Origin: a bacterium
GTDB taxonomy: Bacteria > Verrucomicrobiota > Verrucomicrobiia > Limisphaerales > J093
Reading direction: 5' to 3'
Assembly: GCA_021780105.1 (NCBI GenBank)
Contig: JAJXZJ010000025.1
Coordinates: 51,375 to 115,374 of the forward strand
DNA: 64,000 nt
In this document: positions 58,499 through 64,000 of the stretch, in pieces
How positions within the stretch are numbered: the stretch's first letter is position 1
Layout of the letters: every line of letters begins with the position of its first letter
Notes under the pieces: generated by a model
Seen by the model: the letters and a program-made list of their open reading frames with translations, nothing else
What the model was told of the DNA's origin: nothing
The model's database searches: none
Position numbers and translations under genes: made by a program

Positions 58499-59752
58499 TC
58501 ACCTCCGCGCAAAGCCCCGCGCCAGCCGCCAGTGATTGGCCAACACCAACACGGCCACAGTCAGCGCCATGCCGCCGAAAGCCGCGGCCAGCAATGGCAA
58601 CGTGATCCGACCCGTCAGGATGTCCGTCAGTCGCACCGCCGCCCAACCGTTCGGTGTCCACCGCCCGATCGCCGCCATCCACGGCGGCATGAATGCCGTC
58701 GGAAACATACTGCCGCCCAGCATGAGCAGCGGGAACATGATGCTGAACGACAGGAACGACGCGGCGCGGTGGCTGCCCGCGAACATCTGAAGGAGCAGCA
58801 ACAGCAGCAGAATCCCCGCTCCGCTCGCCGCCGACCACGCGACCGCTGCCGGCCAACGCCTGAACGGCACGTCGAGATACTCCATGCCCCCCGCCAGGAT
58901 GACGCCGGCGATCACGCCCACGACGATCACCGCCGCGAGCAGTTTGCCCAGAATGACGCTCAATAAATCCAGCGGCGTGGTCACCACGCGCCGGAGCAGG
59001 CCATGTTCGCGCTCGCGCCAGATGTCGTTGCTCAAACCCTGCGCGGTGAAGAGCAGCGCCATGAACACGATGCCTGGCAGGAAGTTCAACGCAAACGAAC
59101 CCGAGCCGTCGCTGGCTTTCGCCGGCTTGGCCACCGGCACAACGGTCTCCAGCTTGATCACCGGCGGAAAGAGGTATTTCCGCAACTGCCGCATCGTGTC
59201 GTTGATCGAGGCGCTCAGCCGCGCAACATCGGCGTCGGAAAAAAGGTCTTCGCCCGGTGGCGGACCTTGCGCGAACTGCCGCATCTGCGGGCCGAGCAGC
59301 CGGTGGAGGTAAAACACCGTCTCGCTGAACAGCCGCAGCATTTCCTCCGCGATGCCGGGCAGGATGCGCTCGGCGGGATTCGTGATGAGTTGCAGCGTCG
59401 TGGGTTCCTCCCGCAAAACCGCCCGCGCGAAACCTGGCGGGATGATCAGCAGCGCGCTGGCGTCGCCGTGTTCCATGCGCCGGCGGCCCGTCGCTTCATC
59501 CACCTTCTCGGCCCGGATGAACTCCCCGGCGCGGTCGCTGGTCAACGCGCGGATCAACAGCCGGCTGCCAAAGCTGTCATCCTGGTCGGCGATGAGCAGA
59601 TGCACCTGCGGCTTCGGCCCGTTGCTTCCTCCCATGGCCAGAACCAGCAGCGCGCCGATCATCAACGGGATGATGAACCAGAGCACCAGCGCGGCCGGAT
59701 CCCGCAGGCACCGCAGCAGGTTCTGGCGCGTAACAAGGAGGACGCGGTTCAC
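58499..59752 (-). CDS. ABC-2 type exporter permease (first subunit)
   Basis: A 417-residue inner-membrane permease. The start MNRVLLVTRQNLLRCLRDPA and TM1 (ALVLWFIIPLMIGALLVLAM) are followed by an extracytoplasmic domain with helices such as ERILPGIAEEMLRLFSETVF. Five membrane segments then follow, including FLPGIVFMALLFTAQGL and the elbow REREHGLLRRVVTTPLDLLS. It ends HWRLARGFARR. It sits between the ATPase gene (3-bp gap upstream) and the second permease (2-bp gap), so the operon encodes a heterodimeric exporter. Export of a drug, lipid or small molecule is possible; the cargo is unknown. Confidence 0.92.
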   Translation of the reverse strand: MNRVLLVTRQNLLRCLRDPAALVLWFIIPLMIGALLVLAMGGSNGPKPQVHLLIADQDDSFGSRLLIRALTSDRAGEFIRAEKVDEATGRRRMEHGDASALLIIPPGFARAVLREEPTTLQLITNPAERILPGIAEEMLRLFSETVFYLHRLLGPQMRQFAQGPPPGEDLFSDADVARLSASINDTMRQLRKYLFPPVIKLETVVPVAKPAKASDGSGSFALNFLPGIVFMALLFTAQGLSNDIWREREHGLLRRVVTTPLDLLSVILGKLLAAVIVVGVIAGVILAGGMEYLDVPFRRWPAAVAWSAASGAGILLLLLLLQMFAGSHRAASFLSFSIMFPLLMLGGSMFPTAFMPPWMAAIGRWTPNGWAAVRLTDILTGRITLPLLAAAFGGMALTVAVLVLANHWRLARGFARR

Positions 59753-59755
59753 GGT

Positions 59756-60721
59756 CTATTCGCGGAGTTTGCGGCCGGTGAGTTTGATGAACAGGGTTTC
59801 GAGGCTCGGCTGCGTGAGCGTGGTTTCGCGGATGTCCGCGCCGCCGGCCGCGAGCGCGCCGAAGATTTCCGCCAGCTTGCGCGTTGCCTCGCGCGACGCC
59901 AACCGCACTGCGTCGGGTCCGGCCTGGACCACCTCGACGCCGCCAACCGTTTGCAGTGCGGCCCGCGCGCGCTCGGGATCGAAGCGGCCGTTCAACAGCA
60001 GCAAATCGTTTTCGCCCGCCATCGCGCGCAATTCGGCGAGCGTGCCGGCGGCGATGATCTTTCCGTGATCCACGATGGCCAGCCGGTCGCACAGACTCTC
60101 GGCTTCCTCCAGGTAATGCGTCGTGTAGAGCACGCACGCGCCGCGGGCCACTTCCTCGCGCACCAGCTCCAGCAGGCGCATCCGCGACTGCGGGTCCACG
60201 CCGGCGGTCGGCTCGTCCAGCAGCAGTATTTTCGGCCGGTGGAGGATGCCGCAGGCGAGGTTCAACCGCCGCTTCATGCCGCCGCTGAAGCGCTTCACCG
60301 GCTCGCGGGCGCGGTCCAGCAGGCCCACTGCGGTGAGCACTTCGCGGAGGCGCGCCTTCAATTCCGCGCCGCGCAAGCCATAGGCGCCGCCCCAGAACTG
60401 CAGGTTTTCCGTCGCCGACAAATCCTCGTAAAGCGCCAGTTCCTGCGGCACCACGCCAAGTTGCTGGCGGGCGGCGCGGCCGTCCGATACCACGTCGTGG
60501 CCGAGCACGCGCACACTGCCGGCGGTGGGTTCGAGCAGACCGGAGATGCAGCCGATGGTGGTGGTCTTGCCGGCGCCGTTCGGACCGAGCAGGCCGAAAA
60601 TCTGTCCCGGTTCCGCGCGGAAACTGACGCCGTCCACGGCGACGAGTTCGCCATATTTCTTCTGAAGGCCGGTGACTTCGATCACGGTGCGGTGCCTTTG
60701 GTTGAATGGTTGGGCCGGCAT
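59756..60721 (-). CDS. ABC exporter ATP-binding protein
   Basis: A 321-residue ATPase of an ABC-2 exporter. Marks: Walker A LLGPNGAGKTTTIGC, Q-loop VVPQELALYEDLSATEN, signature RFSGGMKRRLNLACGIL, Walker B ILLLDEPTAGVDPQSR and switch His in LYTTHYLEEAE. The C-terminal 90 residues form the extra domain usual in drug/lipid-type exporters. The start is not certain: ATG at 60721 is used, but GTG at 60685 gives the classical start VIEVTGLQKKYGELVAV and may be the real one. It is the first gene of the exporter operon. Confidence 0.93.
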   Translation of the reverse strand: MPAQPFNQRHRTVIEVTGLQKKYGELVAVDGVSFRAEPGQIFGLLGPNGAGKTTTIGCISGLLEPTAGSVRVLGHDVVSDGRAARQQLGVVPQELALYEDLSATENLQFWGGAYGLRGAELKARLREVLTAVGLLDRAREPVKRFSGGMKRRLNLACGILHRPKILLLDEPTAGVDPQSRMRLLELVREEVARGACVLYTTHYLEEAESLCDRLAIVDHGKIIAAGTLAELRAMAGENDLLLLNGRFDPERARAALQTVGGVEVVQAGPDAVRLASREATRKLAEIFGALAAGGADIRETTLTQPSLETLFIKLTGRKLRE

Positions 60722-60814
60722 CCTGAAGCCGCGCGACGCGGAGTGCAAGGACTCATTCCGCCTCTTTCAGGTGTCGGAAGGTTGCGTTGGCGCAAACGCC
60801 GCGTTCACCACGGG

Positions 60815-61212
60815 CTATTTCGGTGCCGGCCGCGCCGTGCCCCAAACCGCCACCGCGCCCACCACCAGCACCCAGAACGGCAGCGCGCCCACGCCGGGAA
60901 TCGCCTCCATGATCAGCCCCGGCAGCAACAGCCATGTCATTGACCTGTCCGGCTTCTCCACCGGCAAGACATCGCCTCCATGATCAGCCCCGGCAGCAAC
61001 AGCCATTGCCAGCCCAGCACGACAAACAGCAGCAACGCCGTCACCAAATCCACCGCCCACTCGATCGGCAGCGCGAAGGTTGCCACCGCGGAGATGACAT
61101 CGGAAACGCCGGCGATGGCAAAGGCCAGCGCCAGGCGCCATTTCACAACGCGCGGCCGCAGCGGCGTCACGGGCGGCTCAGGCTCCATCTTGACAGGCAG
61201 TTCACCGGGCAT
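60815..61212 (-). pseudogene. Small membrane-protein gene frameshifted by a 71-bp duplication
   Basis: Reading from ATG at 61212 gives MPGELPVKMEPEPPVTPLRP, two hydrophobic segments (WRLALAFAIAGVSDVISAVA; WAVDLVTALLLFVVLGWQWL) and LLLPGLIMEA, then a short nonsense tail to a stop at 60937. The proper continuation, IPGVGALPFWVLVVGAVAVW to a stop at 60815, lies in another frame after a second copy of the same 36 bp. Removing 71 bp restores an unbroken protein of about 108 residues with three membrane segments. The gene is therefore interrupted, or the assembly has an error here. Function of the intact protein is unknown. Confidence 0.8.
60900..61006. repeat. 36-bp direct repeat flanking a 35-bp spacer (71-bp duplication)
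   Basis: Positions 60900-60935 and 60971-61006 are identical over 36 bp. Their 71-bp offset is not a multiple of three and breaks the reading frame of the membrane-protein gene that contains them. Confidence 0.92.
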
Positions 61213-61268
61213 GACCGCGTATTGGGTCCCTCAATCGCACTGGCTTGTCAACGGGCAACTAAGGCCGG

Positions 61269-61375
61269 CAGTGTCCCATCTGGGGAAACACGGCTTCGGT
61301 GCGCCACCGCGAACCAAAAACTCCGCGCGTTGAAGCGGACTAAAGTCCGGGCTTCACGGAAAAATTAGGACACTG
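61269..61375. mobile_element. MITE-like element with CAGTGTCC/GGACACTG ends
   Basis: Inverted ends CAGTGTCC (61269-61276) and GGACACTG (61368-61375) match the core of the ends of the element at 44242-44335. The interior holds a small hairpin GAAGCGGACTAAAGTCCGGGCTTC-like around 61331-61355 (arms CGGACT and AGTCCG). It has no coding capacity. Its arms are shorter and its inner sequence differs from the first element. Confidence 0.5.
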
Positions 61376-61429
61376 TCCCCCGGACCGGCGTCCTTGCGGG
61401 GAAGGCCGGCCGATGGCACGTTGGCGCCC

Positions 61430-62287
61430 ATGCACGCCCAAAGCTTCCTCGAACCCGGCCACCAACGACGCGCGCCGGCCAACGGTTTCACACTGATCGA
61501 ATTGCTGGTGGTGATCGCGATCATCGCCATTCTGGCCGGTCTGCTGTTGCCGGCGCTGAGCCGGGCCAAACTCAAGGCGACGCAGGCCGCCTGTTCAGCC
61601 AACCAGAAACAGTTGATCCTGGGCTGGTCCATGTATTCCGGCGACAACAGCGACTCGCTGCTGTCCACCAGTTCGTTGAATCTCGCCGGCGGCGGCTGGT
61701 GGCTCGGCCCGACTGCGCCGGGCATCGTCTCCGGGATCAGCACCACCGAGGCTATGCGGCGCGACAGCGTGGCACTGCAAAAATCGCCGCTTTACCCCTT
61801 CTGCCCGGCGGTTGCCTCCGCGCATTGTCCCGGCGACCTGCGGACCAAGCGCCTGCGGCCCGGCAACGGCTGGGCTTATGACAGCTATTCGCTGGCGGAC
61901 TCGATGGCCGGCGGCAACGAGTGGAACACGAGCCCCGGCCAGTTTTATACCAAGGCGACGCAAATCCAGTCGCCGTCGGACGCATTTGTGTTCATCGAAG
62001 AGTCGGACCCGCGCGGCTACAACGAAGGGACGTGGGCGCTTGAGGTGAATCCCCCCGGCTGGGTGGACGGCTTCGCGGCATTCCACGGCGTGGTGACGAC
62101 GTTCGCGTTCGCGGACACGCACGTGGAATCGCATCGCTGGCTCGAAACTTCGACGATCAAGGCGGCGACAGACTTTGCGAAGGGAACGGGCGATTTTTAT
62201 TGGAATGGCGGCAACGTGAAGCAAAACCGCGATTTCGTCTGGGTCTGGAATCACTTCCAATGGCCCAACTGGAAACCACTGCAATAA
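61430..62287 (+). CDS. Type II secretion/prepilin-like protein with N-terminal methylation motif
   Basis: A 285-residue prepilin-like protein. ATG at 61430 precedes a short leader and the prepilin peptidase site, [19 protein letters not shown], cleaved after Gly and methylated on Phe, followed by the usual [20 protein letters not shown]. The large C-terminal domain resembles the DUF1559/H-X9-DG group abundant in Planctomycetota and Verrucomicrobiota, with [13 protein letters not shown] in place of the H-X9-DG box. Such proteins are pseudopilin-like surface subunits. The pilus ATPase gene at 52 kb might serve the same apparatus, but they are not linked. Confidence 0.9.
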   Translation: MHAQSFLEPGHQRRAPANGFTLIELLVVIAIIAILAGLLLPALSRAKLKATQAACSANQKQLILGWSMYSGDNSDSLLSTSSLNLAGGGWWLGPTAPGIVSGISTTEAMRRDSVALQKSPLYPFCPAVASAHCPGDLRTKRLRPGNGWAYDSYSLADSMAGGNEWNTSPGQFYTKATQIQSPSDAFVFIEESDPRGYNEGTWALEVNPPGWVDGFAAFHGVVTTFAFADTHVESHRWLETSTIKAATDFAKGTGDFYWNGGNVKQNRDFVWVWNHFQWPNWKPLQ

Positions 62288-62425
62288 GGCGCGCGATCGC
62301 CGTCACGCCGCAGCAAACGCGTTGAGCGCCACCTCGACCGCCGCGATTCCAGGCGCTGGCCGCCCAAGTCATCAGACTTCAGGCTGGTTCATTGACTCCG
62401 TCCGCGACGATGCAATAGTGCCGGT

Positions 62426-62986
62426 ATGAGAACTATCAGGCAATGGCTCTGGGTCGCGGTTCTGGGCTTCGCCACGGCGGCGCCTGCCGCCGACACGCAC
62501 TACGCGAAGCTGTCCTCGGACATTCGGGACACGATGGCGTTGTTCAAGCAGACGGACCCGTCGTTGAAAAAATTCTTTGAAAATTCGGCCGGCTTCGCCG
62601 TGTTTCCCAATGTGGCCAAGGGCGCCTTCGGGGTCGGCGCCGCGCAGGGCGAAGGGCAGGTGTTCGAAAAGGGGAGGCCCGTTGGCGCGACGAAGATGAC
62701 TCAGATCACCGTCGGGTTCCAGCTCGGCGGGCAGGTGTATGCCGAGGTGATCTTCTTTGAGGACCGGAAGACGCTACAGGAATTCAAGGAAGGCAACGTG
62801 GAATTCAGCGCGCAGGTGAGCGCGGTGGCCGCTGCCGAAGGCGCCTCCCAGAATGCGAAATACAAACTCGGCGTGGCGGTGTTCACCATCGCCCGCAGCG
62901 GACTCATGTTTGAAGCGAGCATCGGCGGGCAGAAGTTCTCGTTCGATCCTTACCCAGACAGCGGGTCGGCCGGGGACAAGAAGTGA
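62426..62986 (+). CDS. Exported SYLF/YSC84 domain protein
   Basis: A 186-residue exported protein with a SYLF (Ysc84 actin/lipid-binding) domain. A signal peptide (MRTIRQWLWVAVLGFATAAP) is followed by TMALFKQTDPSLKKFFENSA, then GFAVFPNVAKGAFGVGAAQGEG, QITVGFQLGGQVYAEVIFFE and GVAVFTIARSGLMFEASIGG, the normal order of the fold. SYLF proteins bind phosphoinositides in eukaryotes; in bacteria the exported versions are of unknown use, probably lipid or envelope related. A terminator-like hairpin follows the stop. Confidence 0.93.
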   Translation: MRTIRQWLWVAVLGFATAAPAADTHYAKLSSDIRDTMALFKQTDPSLKKFFENSAGFAVFPNVAKGAFGVGAAQGEGQVFEKGRPVGATKMTQITVGFQLGGQVYAEVIFFEDRKTLQEFKEGNVEFSAQVSAVAAAEGASQNAKYKLGVAVFTIARSGLMFEASIGGQKFSFDPYPDSGSAGDKK

Positions 62987-63415
62987 TCAGCGGTGGTGCC
63001 GGACGCGTGCCCGGCGCTTCTTTTCAACGAACGCCACGGCCTCGACGTCGCTCATCGTCTTGCCGGTATTGGCTCGATGCGCCCGCGCGCGTTCCGGCGA
63101 GAGCCGGAAATTCACCAGCCTGCCGCCGACAATGGCTTTCACTGGCATGATTTGAAAGTAGCTTCGTGCCGCGAGCCTGACAGGCGTTCAAGAATCAACT
63201 GACGCATCAAGCACGTCACGCAGGCGGAAGACTTCGGCTTCAACTTCAGCAAGAGGATCACGTCGCGGTGCTTTCCTGGCCCACGGAGGTCAATGCCGAT
63301 GCCGCCCGCTGACGCCGTGCCGTGCCCGAGCGTGACGAACCAGCCCTTGTTGCGCTGCAACCCAACGGGCGTCAGCCCATGAAAACAATGGCTGCCTTCG
63401 TCAGACTTGTGCCAT
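62987..63415. other. Stretch with two doubtful small minus-strand ORFs
   Basis: After the SYLF gene no secure gene lies until the MBOAT-like fragment. Two minus-strand frames were considered. The 53-codon frame 62987-63148 reads MPVKAIVGGRLVNFRLSPER onward with plausible composition. The 73-codon frame 63139-63360 reads MQRNKGWFVTLGHGTASAGG. They overlap by 10 bp. Neither has a family I recognise; they may be remnants of decayed genes near the IS insertion. Confidence 0.4.
62994..63024 (+). terminator. Probable terminator after the SYLF gene
   Basis: A short GC stem (GCCGG 62998-63002 with CCGGC 63011-63015) is followed by a T-rich tail (CTTCTTTT, 63017-63024). The stem is only five pairs, so the call is moderate. 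Confidence 0.45.
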
Positions 63416-63894
63416 TCACCCCGGCCAAAGGCGAAGAATGCGAAGCAGTCCTTCGTTTGCGATCAGCGGCGCGGCGCCGAAGACAAACAGCCACACCAGC
63501 AATCTCCGCACGTGGCGATTGCGAGTCTGCCGTTCAATCAATATGCCGATGGCTTGCAACAGAAAATAAAGAATCATGGATCCAAAACATTTTCTGCCGG
63601 TGACGATGTAAAGCGGAACGTTGATTACCCATTCGTGAAGAATCCCCGATGCCAGAAAGACCAGGAACAGCGCGAACACGGGACGAGTTTGCAGCGGCCG
63701 AAAAATGATTTGTCGAAACCATTCGCTCAACCACACATTCCAACGCCGGCCCCAGAAATCGGAAAGACTTGTGGCGAGTGGTGGCGCTGCTCCGTGGGGG
63801 AGTGGCAACAACCGTCCCCAAGGCAGCGCAAGGAACGGGGCCAGCGAACCGAACGCTTCACTCACCAGCCAAAGGTGGCCTTGCCTCGATTTGG
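63416..63894 (-). pseudogene. C-terminal fragment of an MBOAT/wax-synthase-like acyltransferase, cut by an IS element
   Basis: About 150-160 codons of a membrane-bound O-acyltransferase-like protein are left. Family marks are DFWGRRWNVWLSEWFRQIIF and the catalytic histidine in SGILHEWVINVPLYIVTG, followed by membrane segments (GSMILYFLLQAIGILIE; LLVWLFVFGAAPLIANEGLL). The normal length is above 300 residues, so the N-terminal half is missing. The open frame continues upstream as KSRQGHLWL and then enters sequence that looks like an IS3-family end at about 63895. A GTG at 63865 is the only late start and is unlikely to give a working enzyme. The intact protein would have esterified a fatty alcohol or another acceptor. 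Confidence 0.75.
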
Positions 63895-64000
63895 TGGACA
63901 GTGTTGGGGTGACACATGAGGCATGGGTTTAGTTTTAGTTCAGATGGGTTTCAAAGTCCACAGGAGATTGGTAGCCGAGGGCGCTGTGGAACCGCACCCG
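63895..64000 (-). mobile_element. IS3-family insertion sequence, one end, continuing past the window
   Basis: The end is placed at about 63895, where the acyltransferase frame stops making sense and TGGACAGTGTTGGGGTGACA begins, a plausible IS3-type terminal repeat starting with TG. The transposase C-terminus lies just inside. The other end and most of the element are outside the window, so the exact boundary and target duplication cannot be checked. Confidence 0.7.
63935..64000 (-). CDS. IS3-family transposase (integrase catalytic domain), C-terminal end only
   Basis: The last 21 codons of a transposase with stop TAA at 63935-63937. They read HSALGYQSPVDFE followed by THLN, preceded by RVRF, the hallmark end of IS3-family DDE transposases (usual form R.HSALGY.SP..FE). 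The rest lies beyond the window, so completeness and the orfA/orfB frameshift cannot be judged. Confidence 0.88.
   Translation of the reverse strand, partial: RVRFHSALGYQSPVDFETHLN

Noticed and set aside
59003..60943. Plus-strand open frame of 646 codons
   Set aside because: It is antisense to the ABC exporter operon and has no motif.

Overview
The window is a GC-rich chromosomal segment of a Gram-negative bacterium. Gene content points to the Verrucomicrobiota, most likely the Limisphaerales/Pedosphaera-like lineage: a prepilin-like protein with the [18 protein letters not shown] leader, a PEP-CTERM protein, several Tat-exported proteins, ThuA-like proteins, many exported carbohydrate-active proteins, and abundant palindromic intergenic repeats. 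This placement is inferred from gene families; no rRNA or tRNA gene is visible. About 55 genes are supported. The very long ORFs opposite real genes are high-GC shadows.

Layout. 1-8.2 kb: an ABC importer ATPase (cut by the window edge) with its solute-binding protein, HtpX, an M24 peptidase, an exported GH29 alpha-L-fucosidase, a beta-CASP nuclease-like protein and a 2-Cys peroxiredoxin with an unusual Cys-rich N-terminus. 8.3-14.1 kb: an exported protein, tandem ThuA-like proteins, a sugar epimerase-like TIM barrel, an RluA-type pseudouridine synthase, RNase III and a zinc-ribbon protein. 14.6-16.1 kb: a porin. 16.6-25.2 kb: one long minus-strand operon, response regulator - histidine kinase - membrane fusion protein - RraA-like protein - RND permease - TolC. 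25.4-30.7 kb: argG, an exported C45/phospholipase-B-like Ntn hydrolase, and a coupled trio of secretin-N-like protein, ECF sigma factor and putative anti-sigma factor. 31-36.7 kb: PEP-CTERM protein, Tat-exported fucose-isomerase-like protein, exported glycoside hydrolase and a two-domain esterase, probably a glycan-degradation cluster.

36.8-39.3 kb is repeat-rich accessory DNA with an unknown coiled-coil/beta protein, a nine-unit 21-bp degenerate repeat and a truncated gene. 39.3-49.6 kb holds exported FG-GAP and HEAT-repeat proteins, a TauE/SafE permease, class II DAHP synthase, a second pseudouridine synthase, a nucleotidyltransferase, ApgM and a Tat-exported TIM-barrel-like protein. 49.7-49.9 kb contains two tandem copies of a ~70-nt structured element with compensatory base changes, the strongest candidate for something undescribed. 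50-53.5 kb: lipoprotein and a PilT/TPR group. 53.7-61.2 kb: Ski2-like helicase, membrane-anchored receiver protein, an ABC-2 exporter operon and a membrane-protein gene broken by a 71-bp duplication. 61.3-64 kb: MITE-like element, prepilin-like protein, SYLF protein, and an MBOAT/wax-synthase-like gene cut by an IS3-family element that runs off the window.

Common threads are export and degradation of glycans (fucosidase, DUF5060-type hydrolase, esterases, isomerase-like and ThuA proteins), envelope stress and efflux, and small-scale DNA rearrangement (60-bp, 15-bp and 71-bp duplications, MITE-like elements, one IS).
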